A DNA stretch of 64,000 nt from Gaeumannomyces sp. JS-464 (GCA_002197995.1 NGZR01000005.1:3162001-3226000), one strand, 5' to 3'; shown: positions 22,662-35,727, counted from the stretch's first letter. Numbers and translations: made by a program. The notes: a model not told the origin generated them from the letters alone.

Positions 22662-24870
22662 ATGGCCGCAGAAGAAGTAGACCAGGTGGTGATCGGCGCC
22701 GGTACGTTCAAACTCCAGCAGGGGGTCATAGTGGGGAGAAAAGAAGCAAAGAAGACGAGGCACATAAGGGGAAAAAAGAAATGAGGATGAGAAAGCGTCA
22801 AAGACAATGGCGTCTTGCTAACGGCCCGATTTCCAGGCTTTGCCGGCCTGGCCTCCGCAAAGGCGTCCCTCCAGCTACACCCGGAGCGGTCGCTGGTGGT
22901 TCTCGATGCCGCCCCTACCGTCGGCGGCGTCTGGGCCGCCCATCGGCTTTTTGACGGGCTCCGGACGAACAACATGCTGGGCACCTATGAGTACCCTGAT
23001 TTCCCCATGGACACGGCCACCTTCGGCGTGAAGCCCGGCGAGCACATCCCCGGCCACGTGGTCCACAAGTACCTCAACGCCTACACCAAGAAGTTCGGCA
23101 TCGCCGACAAGATCCGCTGCGGCTGGGCCGTCGTCTCGGCCGAGCACCAGGAGGACGACGGCGGCTGGCTCCTAACCGTTGACGTGGCCGGCGGCGGCGG
23201 CACTAGGAAGATCCTGGCCGAGCGGCTCGTTGTGGCCACCGGCCTGACCTCGGAGCCCTTCATGCCGCACATCGAGGGCCAGGAGGCTTACGGTAATCCT
23301 ATCTTCCACGGGATGAGCTCCCTGGAAGACGAGCGGCTCCTCTCCAACGCCAAAAACTTTACTGTTTTCGGTGGCACCAAATCGGCCTGGGACGCCGTGT
23401 ACGCTGCGGCGACCAAGGGAATCAAGGTCGACTGGATCATCAGAGGTACCAACTCCGGCTCCATGGCCATTGTAAAGTGACGGAACAAGACTGACGAGAA
23501 ACCTGCGCGTGATTTGCGTCACTATTCAGAGAGCGGCCATGGACCGACTTGGATGGCGCCTCCTTACGTCACCCCGTTGAAGAAGTGGCTTGAGAAACTC
23601 GTCAGTAAGTGGCATCCGAGGGTCATACAGCACTCCACATTATCGTTCAACAGGACGCTGTAAAAGCGACCCGTGGACGGCACACGGACAACGGGGGAAC
23701 AGGACACAAGCTTACTTGGAATGTGCGCGCGCGCCCGCCGCCGCCGTGCGACCGAAACACATGCAGTGACACGTCTCCTCACCTGGTTCAGCCCCTGCAT
23801 CTGGGGCGACGCCGACGGGTACGCGGGCATCCGCTCGCTCCTGCACGGCACCTGGATGGGGCGGGCCGTCGTCAACACCTTCTGGGGCATCCTGGGCGAC
23901 GTCATTCAGACTCGCACCCGGAGCTGGCCAAGCTCAAGCCGTGGAGCAACCCCATGTTCGTCGCCAGCTCTTCCATCCTCAACTACCCGACCGACTTCTT
24001 CGACCTGGTCCGCGACGGCACCGTGCGCGTCCACATCGCCGACCTCAGGGGGCTGTCCAGGGGCAAAGTCCACCTGGCCAACGGCCGCCCTGCCTAGCGA
24101 ACGCGCTGTGCTGCGTGACGGGCTGGAAGCACGTGCCGGCCTTCAGGCTGCTGCCCGACGGCATCGACGCCCGCCTGGGCGTGCCGCACCGCGCCGCCGG
24201 CTCGCCGCTCGCGACGCCCGCGCGCCTGGGCCGCGCCGACGCCGAAATCCTGATGCGCTTCCCGCGCCTGCGCAACCAGCCGGTCCAGAACGCCAAGCTA
24301 AAGCCGCTGCTGTCCGGCTCGGACGCCGCCGCCGTCTCGGCCACGGCCGCCGAGGTCGCACGCGGGCCCCACGACGACTCCCTGACCGCCTGGGCGCTGC
24401 ACCGGCACATCGCGCCGCCCGACGCGGGCCAGATCCGCCGCCACCGCGACGTCGCCTTCGCGGGCGTCATGATGAACTTTGACGTGCCCATGGTCTCGCA
24501 TGCGCAGGCGCTCTGGATCCAGGCCTACTTTGACGACGCCCTGCGCCCCTCCGTCGTGCCCCGCCGCCTGCCCGAGGACGAGGCGGACGGGTACGACGGG
24601 GATGACGAAGGCGCGGACGCAGAGGTCGAGGCGCTCAAGTACCAGACGATCCTGCACAGCCGCTTCGGCAAGTGGCGGTACCCGGCCGGCCACGGCGACA
24701 AGTTCCCCGACTTTGTCTTTGACGCCCTTCCCTACATCGACTGGCTCGTCGGCGACCTGGGCCTCAAGGTCCACAGGAAGAAGAACTTCCTGGCCGAGGT
24801 GACGCAGCCGTACGGCCCCGAGGACTACGCCGACCTGTTTTCCGAGTGGATGGCCAAGAAGCGTGTGTAG
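22662..24870 (+). CDS. FAD-dependent (flavin-containing) monooxygenase
   Basis: Four exons: 22662-22701, 22837-23445, 23530-23604 and 23767-24870; the first intron has a clear branch site (GCTAACG). Predicted length is 609 residues. The FAD-binding Rossmann motif VVIGAGFAGLASA is at the N-terminus, split by intron 1, followed by VLDAAPTVGGVWA. VVATGLTSEPFMP, near residue 145, is the usual ATG-type motif of class B flavoprotein monooxygenases. A second nucleotide-binding region, FTVFGGTKSAWDAVYAA, follows near residue 190. The C-terminal half includes CCVTGWKHVP and the ending YADLFSEWMAKKRV. The substrate is unknown; homologues oxidise phenolics, ketones or secondary metabolites. Two single bases are missing, near 23895-23915 (GDVI to SHPELAKLKPW) and near 24085-24097 (LANGR to NALCCVTGW). 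Restoring both gives a length divisible by three. No biosynthetic neighbours are visible. Confidence 0.8.
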
Positions 24871-25566
24871 TGCGCCTCGTTTTCGCGCTAGCTTTCTGTT
24901 TCATGCCGTAAAAAAAGCGCTGGTGAATTTTGGCCTTTGGCGTTGTGTAGACGGCGGTTTGAGCTAGCGTCAAGACGCCCGTTGAAAATAGGCAGACTGT
25001 TAGCGTTGAAATTAGCGTATCCTGCAAAGTTAGCGGCAAACCTTCGTTTGCCCCAGGGACTTGTCAAAAGTGACGTCCCGTCTGTCCTTATCAGCCCAGG
25101 CAGCACCTACCTACATCCTTACGTGAAGAGCTCGGGAGGTTGATTCTCTGCGTCACCATCGCCGCCATCTGGCCTCCACCTCGGTTAGATTGAAGTTATC
25201 CTTATCCAATTAGGGTCCTGGACGGCCTGGCAAGATGGTAGACGGAACAACGCCAACGTTGTTCAGAGGCTTTAACCAGAGAAGAGGTGCGTCTGGCTTA
25301 AACTAAGCTAATTATCGATTAAACTGACCAAACTTTGCCATCCTCCAACCCCCTTTTTTTTTAAAAAAAAAAAAAAAATTAATTTTTTTTTATCCCTTCT
25401 TCACGTTATCATCGCATTCCGACGCCGGTCGGCATAATACATTAAAATATTGTACAGGTTTGCCAACTAGGAGCAGCACCAAACTTCCTTCCAGATCCAG
25501 TGCCATCAAGTCACACTTTGGCCTCCACTCGCCAGCGAGTCGCGTGTTGATGGTTGCGAGACCGAA
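24871..25566. other. intergenic between convergent genes
   Basis: No gene seen. A T-run directly followed by an A-run and more T lies near 25361-25391; it may be part of the 3' flanks of the convergent monooxygenase and sulfate permease genes. Confidence 0.5.
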
Positions 25567-28263
25567 TCAAACCCTGTCTCGTCGATGTGCGCCTTCTACC
25601 GCGCTCGACACAGCGGATGCAAGGTCCACGTGGAAGAATGGCCTCTCAATGCCAAATATCGGAGCTAGCGTCTTTTTGGACGGTAGTCGGTTGGGCGGTA
25701 CCTCATGGTGCTGTTCTCGTATAGCGGCACCAGACTCCTTTACGGGCACCGTCTTCACCTCCTCCTCTCCAGACTCGAGGTCTGGGTGCTCCCTAGCGTC
25801 GGCAATGTCCACGCCCGGGTTTTCCGCTCCGAACAACGTGGTATTGGAGGATACCGCTGAGAACTGGAGCTTGTGGAGTCCCGTGTTCGCAGAGGCAGTC
25901 GTTGCGGCCACGTCAAACGCCGACATCCAGGAGCCAGAGGCCGCGCTTTTCGGGCCTTCGCCATGCGGAAGCCCAAATCCAACGGCAGCCAGCGCCCGGC
26001 GGGTCCAGCGGCTGTGGACGCCGGCCAAGTGCCACTCAACCACCCCCGGTGCAGCCCAGCGGCTTAGCTGGGCGCGTACGTCTTCGAGGGCTTCCACGGC
26101 CGTCGTATCAACCTGGTTGACTGTGCTCATGTCGAGGACAACGGCACGGAGTATTGGCAGGCGCTCGCTTTCCTCATCTGCCAAGGCGTCGTTCTTCGGT
26201 GCCGGCAAGTTCCAGGGACGGTCCTGTTTCCCACCCACAATCGTTAGTCTGAGGCCTGGTATTTACAAGAGATGGTGGAGGAAACATACACCTGGATGTT
26301 TGTAGCCGTCGGCGTCTGTCTGGCGCGTGTGGGTGGTGATATGTGTCACCAGGTGATCCAGGTACTGGGCCTGGTTGATGTAGTTAAAGCCCTCGGTGAA
26401 TCGGTAGATGAAGACGCCTGGGTACGCCTCGCTCACATCTACAGCGGGGTTGGAGCCATCTTTGCGGTCGAGGGGGAGGAAAACTTCGCGCGATTGCACA
26501 TCCCCCGGCCGTGAGACATTGGCAGCGGGCCAATGGAAGGGCGTTGGTGATGGATGTCCAGAAGAGACCCGTAATGGCCGGCACCAGGGTTAGTGGTAGG
26601 CGCCTCAGGGTACCCCTGGGCCCTAAGTCGCCCAAGAAAGCGGCCCTGCGATCTGGCCATCCTGAGCAGGATGACGATTAATGAAATGCCAACGGTTGCG
26701 TAGATGCCGAACTCGAGTGACTCGAAGATTGCGAGAAAAACCCCGGTGAAAAAAATGAGAACGTCCATTGGTGCAACCTTCCAGTATTTGAAAATGGTGG
26801 AGGGAGGGGCAATTAAGTTGAGAACAGCGTGGATAATGAGACCAGAGAGGGCTGCAAGGGGGATGAAGAAGAAAACAGAAGTGAGGGCGTAAAGGGCGAG
26901 CAGAAGAATGAGACCGTTGAACACGCCGGCCAGGGGAGTCCTGACGCCTGCTTTGGAGAGCACTGCGGTGCCACTGAACGAGCCCGTTGCCGCGTAGCCC
27001 CCAAGAAAGGGACCGAGCATGTTCGCGGCGCTTATGGAAATAATCTCCTGTGAAGGTATGACGGTGTAGTTGTTAATGCGCCCAAAGGATTTGCCGATCG
27101 CGATGTGCTCGATAATCAAGACTATAAGAAGGGCGGGGAGCTCAGGGGCGACAAGTTTGATGAGGTTGACGTCCATCGATGGGGCACCAGCTGCCGAGAA
27201 GCCTAGGCAGGGGGTCATTCTAAAAGTCAGCCTTGATCATCATCCAGCTCACCGTTTCCGTAACAGTTTTCTTGCAGAGAGATGGCATTTATCACACACC
27301 TGTGGGCACGGGTCCAAGGATTCGAAACCTGGCCTCCTTGGCAGAGAGGCCCCGGTTGGCAATGAAGCTGATGAGGGTGTAGAGCAGGATAACAAACGTC
27401 ATGCGGATAGACGAGATGGTGGCCCACAGTTTGGACCTGTGCTTCTGCCTCTCGGCCATGCGAGCACAGAACGATTTGATAAGTTGCAGCAGAAACAATG
27501 CTGACAGCCCGACGGCGGCGTCGACTGTTGTTCTGGGTAGGGCCTTGCAGGTAGCAACAAACACCTTGTACGGCGCCTCCTTGGTGTTGACACCGGTGAT
27601 GCCCAAGACAGCGGGCAGCTGGCTCAAGGAGATGGTGATGGCAGCGCCGGTGACAAAAGCGGCGATGGCGACGTGGGGGATGAGCTCGATGAGCCAGTCC
27701 AGGCGCAGGAGGCCGAAGGCGAGCAGGGCGAGACCGGCGAGGAACGAGACCGTCTTGGACGTTTCCTCGGCAGCGAGGCCAGGCATCTCGGTCTCAACCT
27801 TTGCGACGATGCGGCCGACCAGCAGTGAGATGACGGCGGTGGCACCAATGGCAATGTCCTTGGAGGTGCCAAAGAGCCAGTAGAGGGAGGCGCCGGTGAA
27901 GGAGGTATAGAGGCCGAACTCGGGGCGGAGGCTGGCAAGCATGGCGTAGGCCATTGCCTGGGGCACGACAACGAAGCCAAGGGTGATGCCGCCGATGACG
28001 TCTCCGGTCAGCCAACGGAGGTTGTAGCGTCCGATCCATTGGATGAAAGGGAAAAAGCTCTTGAAGTAGCGGGCCACTCCAGCCGCCGTGGGTCGATGCT
28101 CGAGCAGCCACTCCTTGACGGTAGGATCCTCCTCGAAATAGGGGTCCAAAGGCGAGATGGCCGCTGCAGCCTGGCTCTTAACTGTGGAGGTGCTGTCGTT
28201 CTTCTCCGACCGGCCAGCGGCCCCGGCACCGAAGACCTTAGCAGCTAGCGAGCGCGGGCCCAT
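25567..28263 (-). CDS. SulP-family sulfate permease with STAS domain
   Basis: Three exons: 28263-27300, 27202-26290 and 26223-25567, giving 844 residues. It should import sulfate across the plasma membrane by proton symport, like yeast Sul1/Sul2 and Neurospora Cys-14. After a 75-residue cytoplasmic start comes the SulP core. NLRWLTGDVIGGITLGFVVV is the first helix, with VVPQAMAYAMLASL typical of the family. GLYTSFTGASLYWLFGTSKD follows, then GPFLGGYAATGSFSGTA in exon 2. The C-terminal cytoplasmic STAS domain begins around REVFLPLDRKDGSNP and includes GVFIYRFTEGFNYINQAQYL and VVLDMSTVNQVDTTAVEAL. One base is missing between about 26510 and 26560, in the linker before the STAS domain; with it restored, the length is divisible by three. 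In relatives expression is induced by sulfur limitation; nothing in the upstream sequence proves that here. Confidence 0.9.
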
Positions 28264-30920
28264 GGCGAGGGATTGCCTTTATGGTACGCCGCCAGGTAGT
28301 GGTGCAAGGAGATGGTCGTTATGAGACTGAGTAAGGTGAATGGCTAATAGATTACAAAACGGGGCTTTTACTCTGACTTTGCTAGGGAGATGTCGAGAGC
28401 AGGCCGTCTGGGGCGCTTGCTGGGGTGTTATGACGTCTGGCTATCCTCGCCTGGGTCTAGAACGAAAGAAAGACTCGCGGAAAGGAAACAAGTTCTGGAC
28501 TGGGTGGATTGGCAGCTCTTTTCAAGAAAAAGCGGTAGGTGCGAACGGGATGCAGTGTGCCTTTATCGGCCAGGGCAGCCGCGATCGAGCCCGAGTCTGG
28601 ACCGTTGGCTCCAGGCCGACGGCCGTCCTCGCAGGCAGGTTTGACCATCGCCAAGAGTCCGTACCAGACCACAGACAGACCCACCGGCTGGGCAGCTCGA
28701 AGTAAGGAGCCGAGCTAGCCATTCGTGCATCCATGAGCTTGAACTAATCTAAAAGGCATTCATTTTTGACTCTTGGCGCTTTGACGACGCCCTACGAGGC
28801 GTGGAAGGAAAGGCCTTGCCCATCCACGGCCCTGGCAGCACCGGGTCGACTCGCCATGTTTCGGTCACGGACGTCTGGCGGACCTTGGCAGGGTTGAAGC
28901 TGTCTGGAGGTTGCAAGCTGCCCACCAACTAGGTCCTACCTACGGAAGGGCAAGGATCGAGGAGCAGTGGGAACTGCCATCAGACTGTGCAGGGTTGGGA
29001 CACAAAGCGATCCGGCCCAAGCCATCTGGCGGCGACAGTCATAGAGTCATGGTAATGGCTGGCGGCCCAATGGTGGAAATTATATGACCAAGCCAAGAGT
29101 GGCAAGAGTGGCGGTGTAGTGCAGAAACGAAAAAGCGATAAGCATCAAACAGATTTTTTTTGGGTTGAGGTCTGGACGCGGTCCCGACATCCGCCGCTAG
29201 CGGACTCTCCCCCCGGTCCCGGCACGGACGCCCAGGAACGTCCAGCAGGTACCGGTGGGGGGCAGCGGCCCGGCTGGTCGGTAGCCGCCCGTTAGGTTGA
29301 TGGAACAGGCCAGAACCTAGTTGAGGTGAGTGCTGCTGGAAAACGGGCAGCCACAACAGGCATGGAACACAACAAACAACATACATAGCAGAAATGCGCC
29401 TGCGAGACACCCCACGAAAACCCCACGAGGGCGGCGCGGGAGGGCTGCATTGCGGCTCTTCCAAGGCCCCATCGACCCAGATTTGCAGCCACAAACGAGA
29501 CGGGACGGAGTCTGGTAGATTAATTAAGACTCGTGGGGGAAGCGGGCAGGGTGAATGTGCTTCTCTCAATCTGGGCATCTCAAGGGAGGGTAAGGTAAGG
29601 TTGAGGTTTTGGCCGACCTGGTAGTCGCAGGGAAAAGAGCAGGGAACAACAGACGGTGTCGGCTGTCGGATACCGAGAGCCGCCGCGAGTCTCACCAGGC
29701 AATCGAGACAAGGGAGGGCGCCCGCTTATCTAAACAGATCGGCTGCCAAGGTACACAGTGGCACCCATCTCGCATCTTGCATGGTGGCTCACCATCCCGT
29801 TGTTGTTTTAAAGTCAACATGCCTCATTGCTTTCCCTTGCCGCCCGTCCTTGCGCTTCTCGGCATTGCTTTGCATGGGTTGGCATGCTTCTGTGCTTTGC
29901 AGGGGAGCTCACGGGCCAAGGATGCCTCGATGACCGGCCGCCCAAAGCAGCAGGTTTTCGCTGAGGAGCTACCTCACAGATTGCAGCATCTGGTGTGCGG
30001 TGCACGGACCTGGATCTTTGCCTTGTTTGATACAGGAGAGCGTGCGGTGGGCTTCGAGATGCCGTATACGTCATTGTCGTGACCCTGGTTACCACCACAG
30101 CACTCGCAGCACCCTTTTGATAGCGCTCCAAGTCCGAGCACGACCATCAATCCAGTCAGATCGACCCCTTCGGCCTGCTGGGAAAACTTCGGCCTCGCAT
30201 GCGCATGTGATGCTGAGCATGGCCTGGGTATGGTGTTGCAGTGTTGTATCTTGTGTCTTCTGAGCGGGGTCTTCGGAATCATTGCTCCCGCCATTGAAGC
30301 CAGCAGGCGTGTTTCCCCGCCTGTCAACTGCACGTCAACCACCCGCATCGACACGCTCCCCGCTGCAACGTCGATGCTGCGCGGGGACGGTCAAAATCCG
30401 GGGAAAATCCGGGGTACTGCCGAATCTTCTGGAGCACGCCGCCCACGACAGTCGCGTCGCTGCCGACGTCGACATCGACCTTCTTGTTTGATCCATGACT
30501 CCGACGGAGGCCGTGGGCCCCTTCATGGGCCTTCCTCGGCGCTCCTGATCCTTGGCCTGCCGGCCAAGACCGTCCACTTCCTTCTAGATCGAGCATCTCG
30601 TTCGTCCCCGCGTCTCCACAATCCCGCCGACGGCTCTTCTTTGTGGGGAAGCGGGTCTTTATCAAGATCGCGCATGGCCAAACTGCCGGCTTCTGGAGTT
30701 TTGGGAAGGCCCGAAGGTGATGGAGGGGCTGATACGGGGTCGTCGGAATGCCCGCCTGTGCGTAGTCGGCCGTGATGTGTATATAAAGTGAGGGACCAGA
30801 CCGGGTTCCTCAGGTTTGTCGTTTGTAAAGAGCCAGGACGCTTCCGGGAGAGTCTTTACCAAATAAAAGGAATACCAACAGGGAAAATTCTCAGCCTCTG
30901 ACGGCACCGCTTACTACAAG
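28264..30920. promoter_or_regulatory. 2.6-kb intergenic region; TATA box for the CE5 gene
   Basis: No supported gene in most of it. An 88-codon frame at 29819-30082 (plus) starts with a hydrophobic, signal-like segment but has no other gene-like property. A clear TATATAAAG lies at 30780-30788, about 135 bases before the CE5 start, and is the likely core promoter of that gene. Confidence 0.45.
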
Positions 30921-31844
30921 ATGCTCTTCAAGCCTACCCTCGCTACAGCCCTCGCCCTCCTGCCGGCTGCCCTAGCGGCGCCCGTCGTCGAGGAGAGGCA
31001 GGCGCCGTGCCAGGCCGTCCGCGTCTTCCTCGCCCGCGGCACCAGTGAGCCGTACCCCGGCCGCCAGTCCAAGATCGTCTCTGCGGTCTGCAGCGGCATC
31101 AGCAGCTGCGGCTACGAGGACATCCGCTATCCTGCCAGTTTCGACCCAACCTACTGCTCCTCTGTGTCTGCCGGCGTGACCAACGGCATCGCTCAGCTCA
31201 CGGCCTATGCCGCCCGCTGCCCCAACGCCAAGCTTGTCCTGACCGGGTACTCTCAGGTAAGTGGCCGGGCGCCCCGGTCTTGCTTCGGATCAGAATACGA
31301 CTGACTGTGATGTCGTTTAGGGCGGCAACCTCGTTGGTGACATCCTCGGCGGAGGCGGTGGCAATTTCCAGGGCTGCACGCAGCCGACTAGCACGGGCCT
31401 GAACCCTGCCACTTCGCCGGGCAACAAGAGTGAGCAGCTAAGCCCGATATTGCCTGGCTTTAAAGGTGGATCGATCAAAGTATTGACATATATGATAAAT
31501 AGTCGTTGCCGCTCTCCTATTCGGCGATGTCCGTCACAGTGGCAACCAGGCCTATAACACTGGCACTGGCTCGTCAGGCAACGGTGTAAGTGATTGATAT
31601 GATCCATTCGAGTCTTTACAACAACACCCTGGAGAAAACAGCTGACCCTCTTCTTCGGCAGATCTGGCGCCGTCAGGGATCTCAGCTCCAGAACCTCAAC
31701 CGCTTCTCCCGCGTCCTCAGGTCGTGGTGCCTTAGTGGCGATCAGGTTTGCAACACCGCAGGAATGCTTGACCCGCGAGCTCACACCTCCTACTTTGATG
31801 TCTTCTCCAACGAGGCTGGTGCCTGGGTCAAAACCAAGCTGTAG
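30921..31844 (+). CDS. secreted carbohydrate esterase family 5 protein (cutinase / acetylxylan esterase)
   Basis: Four exons: 30921-31256, 31321-31429, 31503-31585 and 31662-31844, giving 236 residues with no frame break. A signal peptide (MLFKPTLATALALLPAALAA) is followed by a short propeptide (APVVEERQA) and the alpha/beta-hydrolase core. The nucleophile elbow GYSQGG is split between exons 1 and 2, right after the Gln. The other triad members are most likely the Asp in CLSGDQVC and the His in DPRAHTSYF. ARGTSEPYPGRQSKIV near residue 40 is typical of this family. CE5 enzymes hydrolyse cutin polyester or remove acetyl groups from xylan, and the sequence alone does not separate the two. The next gene is a GH115 alpha-glucuronidase in the same direction, 0.5 kb away, which favours a role in xylan breakdown. 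Confidence 0.9.
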
Positions 31845-32337
31845 ATGCGTGGCAAGGGGGAAAAAAGTGGGAGGGAGTGTCGTCGTCGCTGGGTTAGGTG
31901 GTGGTTAGGTGGTGGTTAGGTGGTTAGTGTTGTTCGTGAGGCTCTGGCAACGAGATTGGGTTCGTGTTGCTGCTGTGTTACACACGTCATCAAGCGAGGA
32001 AGCTCTCGCTAGTGCCAAGCTGCCATGGCTCCCGTGCCTATGGCACCCGCCTGTCATTTTTACTTAGGCTGAATGTTACGTCTTTCCCAACTCCCCGGGA
32101 TTCTACTACTGTGAAAATCTCCATACGTCACCCCACCCAATAAATCATGGTATCCGAGGGGCATTCACCCGAACTCCACTCGTACCGGCTGTTGGCCCGG
32201 GTGCTTGCCCATGATATGAACTCGCCGAGTACTCATGTATGGATCGCCAGGCATCACCGAGCGCCGAGACTACAGTTACTTCAATAGAGTCCACCATCTT
32301 TTAGAGACGCCGGCTGCTCCTAGCTACCAACATCATA
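31845..32337. other. intergenic between CE5 and GH115; TTAGGTGG short repeats
   Basis: Short spacer between two co-oriented genes. Near 31893-31926 the motif TTAGGTGG recurs three times; it is a simple repeat and not the telomeric TTAGGG. Confidence 0.6.
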
Positions 32338-35300
32338 ATGATATCCCTTTTACGGGCGGTATCCTTGGCTGCGAGCCTTCTATCCCTTCGATGTTTCGCT
32401 CTCCTCGAGGATGAAATTGTAACATTTCAAGGTGAAAGCAACAGCGCGACAGGGCCAGGGCTTGACATAGCTGAGGCCGCTCTGATCTACGACCAGGATG
32501 ACTTTAAGGGCGTGCAGATTGCCGTCCAGAGCTTGTGGAGAGATCTCGGGCAGATCACTGGCCATGAGAACCGGCAGCTGACGGCAATGACGGCGGCTAA
32601 TGCCTCGATGCTGGAAAACCTCGGTGCCGCTATCATTGTTGGTTCTGCCAACTCGTCGCTGATCCGCCAGATCACAGCGAGCAACGCCATCAATCTGACA
32701 GACATTGAGGGCAAATGGGAGTCCTTCAAAACGAGCGTGGTGCGAAGCCCGCTCCCTGGCGTCGAAAGTGCGCTGGTCATTGCTGGCAGCGACAAACGGG
32801 GCACTATTTTTGGTGTCTACACGCTTTCTGAGCAGTGCGGACAGTCACCGTACGTACCCCTTTTCCGGAGGATCCAGTACTCAGGAGACGGAGAAACCAG
32901 GGGTAGATTAACATCGAACTCGGAGCTGTAGCTACCACTGGTTCGCCGACGTCCCAGCCCAGACACACACTCATATCTATGCGCTCCCCAAAACCACTGT
33001 CCACGGCGAGCCGTCCGTCCGGTACCGCGGCCTCTTCATCAACGATGAGGAGCCGGCGCTCAACCAGTGGTGGGCGCGGCGGCACAACGCCACGCGCTGG
33101 CCGCTGGACCGCGAGTTCTACGCGCACGTTTTCGACCTGGTGCTGCGCCTGCGCGCCAACTTTCTCTGGCCGGCCATGTGGAAGAGCTTCACGCCGCGCC
33201 GGGGAACAATCTTCTTCACCGACGATCCGGGCAACCAGCAGCTCGCTGACGATTACGGAATCGTCGTTTCGACCGCGCACCACGAACCCATGCAGCGCGC
33301 CACCAACGAGTGGGACGAGGCCGAGCTGGGGCCCTGGGACTGGTCGCGTAACAGGGAGAACATCACCCGGTTCATGGATGAGGGCGTGCGGCGCGCGGGG
33401 AAGAACGAATCTTATTTCACCATCGGAATGCGCGGGCTGGGTGACGAGGCGGCCAACACGGCCAACGCCATCGAGATGCTCAAAGATGTGTTCAGGGTCC
33501 AGCGGGGCATCATTAAGAAGTACCACGGCTCCGAGGATGCTGTGAACCGTAAGTGCACATTTCTGTCTTGTAGTACTGTCCCGTGGAGATGCAGCTAGCC
33601 CGGCTTACGCTCTGTGAATATCTCCTCAACCAAAGAGGTATGGACACTGTACAAGGAGGTGGCAGCCTACTACGACGCCGGCCTGGATCCTCCCGAGGAC
33701 GTCACCCTCTTGTTTCCGGATGACAACCAAGGAAATGTTTACCGCTTGCCAACAGGCAATGAGACACAGAGAAAGGGCGGTTCAGGGGTAAGTCTGTTCT
33801 TCCTCAAACTCCATCGAGTTTGATATTAATGCCAGTCTTGTGGCTACAGGTTTACTTCCACCTCGAGTATGTCGGCCTCCCGCGATCATATAAATGGGCA
33901 AACACAAATAATCTGGTAAGTGCTCAAAGGAGAAGCGTAAGCTGCCCGGTGTCCCCTTTCCCACCTAACAAGCCTCTCTCCAGTCCAAGATTTTCAAGGA
34001 ACTGTACCAATCATACCTCCGCGGCGCCAATCGTATCTTCGTCATCAACGTGGGGGACATCAAGCCCATGGAGCTCCCCTTCAACCTCGCCATGGACCTC
34101 GCCTGGGACGCGTCCAGGCTGGACGGCTTCGACAAGCTCCCGCACTACCTCGAGCGCTACGCGGCGCGCGAGTTCGGCCCGGACAGCGCTGCCGAGGCCG
34201 CCGCCATCCTGCTCGAGCACAGCCGCCTGGTCGGCATGCGCCGCTACGAGCTGGTGACGCCGGACACCTTCTCGGTGCTCAACTACCACGAGGCCGAGCG
34301 CGTGGTCGCCCGCTGGGCCGCCCTGGCCGCGCGCGCTGCGGCCCTCCACGCCGCCCTGCCGCCGGCCTCGCGCCCGGCCTTCTTCCAGCTCGTGCGGCAC
34401 CCCGTCGCCGCCGGCGCGCTCTACCACGCCGTCGCCGCCGGCGTCGGCCGCAACTACCGGGCCGCGCTGGAGCGGCGCAACGCGGCCAACGGCCTGGCCG
34501 CGGCCGTGCTGCGCGACTTTGAGCGCAGCTACGACCTCGTCGAGGAGCACGAAGCCCTGCTCGGCGGCAAGTGGGCCGGCATGGCGGCCCAGGCCGTCTT
34601 CGACGCGGCGTGGCAGGAGCCCAAGTCGTGGGCGCCGCCGGCCAGGGACATGGTGGCCAACCTGTCGTACGTGCAGCTGCGCCAGGACATGCAGTTCTCA
34701 CTGGGGAACCTGGGCATCTACGCCGAGGAGTCGCTGTCGCCGATGCAGCAGGGCCGCTGGTCCGAGTCGGTCGACGCCTCCATGCCCACCGTCAACTACC
34801 CGGCCCTGCTGCCGGCCATGGACCGCTACGGCCCGGGTTACCGGACGGTCGATCTTTTTATGCGGGGGGACTACCGCGTGCCTCTTGCCTGGACCCTGGA
34901 GAGCCCGCCGGTCGACTGGCTGTTCATCTCCCCGTCGAACGGGACTCTGGACAAGGACCGGCCGGAGCAGCGCCTCAACGTCACCATCGACTGGGACAGG
35001 GTCCCTCAAGGCTTCAACAAGACGGTCGAGTGGGGGATCACGTCGACTCCGGCCAAGTACCCCTACTTCGACCTTATACGGATTCCGGTGCTGAACACGA
35101 TAGCCCCTGCCAACTTCAGGGGTTCCCCGAGACGGCAGCGGGGCACATCTCGATCGAGGCGCCGCACTTCCAGCGGTCGCGGGCCACAGAATCCGGCGTC
35201 GGCTTCGAGAGGATGCCCACGCTGGGCACACGCAGCGAGTCCGGCTCGGTCGGGCTGCGGCCGTTCACGGCAGCCAGGAGCGAGAGCGAAACGGTCGCGG

Positions 35301-35727
35301 CGTCGGCCTGGGTCGAATACGACATATTCCTCTTTGGGAACTCGACGAGGCGCGTCCTAGAAGCGACTGTGTACATCAACGCTTGCCTGGACACGGACCC
35401 ACGGCTGCGCATGCGCTTTTCGCTAACGCTGGATTCGGCGCCGGCGAATATGACGCGAGTGCTGGGCGACTACATCCAGAACCCGTACGCCGGAGACATC
35501 CCGCCAGAGTGGATGGACCATGTTGCCGATCAGGTCTGGACCAAAAAGGTTGCACTGCCGGGGCCAATAGGGCCGGGAAAGCACACGCTGCGTTGGGCTG
35601 TGAACTCGCCCGGGTATACCTTGAGAAGATCGTGCTGGATACCATAGGGAAGGGCGAGGGTGTAAAGAAGAGCTACTTGGGGCCCCAGAGACGGCAATGT
35701 TGGTGTAAAAAAGAGCAAGTCAGGTAA
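32338..35727 (+). CDS. secreted glycoside hydrolase family 115 (xylan alpha-1,2-glucuronidase)
   Basis: Five exons: 32338-32849, 32932-33548, 33636-33787, 33850-33915 and 33984-35727, about 1,030 residues, with a signal peptide (MISLLRAVSLAASLLSLRCF). GH115 enzymes remove (4-O-methyl-)glucuronic acid side chains from internal or terminal xylose units of glucuronoxylan. Family features seen: RYRGLFINDEEPALNQWW, LRLRANFLWPAMWKSF, STAHHEPMQRATNEW, GMRGLGDEAANTANAIEML, LLFPDDNQGNVYRLP, VYFHLEYVGLPRSYKW and NRIFVINVGDIKPMELP. These conserved blocks line the active site in the family. The C-terminal part carries the accessory domain ending near AVNSPGVYLEKIVLDTIG. Two Gs are missing in homopolymers, at 35119-35122 (before FPETAAGHISIEAP) and at 35611-35614 (before VYLEKIV). 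With both restored, the total is 3,093 bases, divisible by three. Confidence 0.9.

Noticed and set aside
29039..29695. 218-codon minus-strand open frame
   Set aside because: No recognisable domain and random-looking Pro/Ser/Arg-rich translation.
29819..30082. 88-codon plus-strand frame with a signal-peptide-like start (possible small secreted protein)
   Set aside because: Only the hydrophobic start supports it; the rest has no Cys pattern or other feature of secreted effectors, and no intron or promoter evidence was seen.
31893..31926. TTAGGTGG repeats as an interstitial telomere
   Set aside because: The unit differs from the fungal telomere TTAGGG and only three copies exist.
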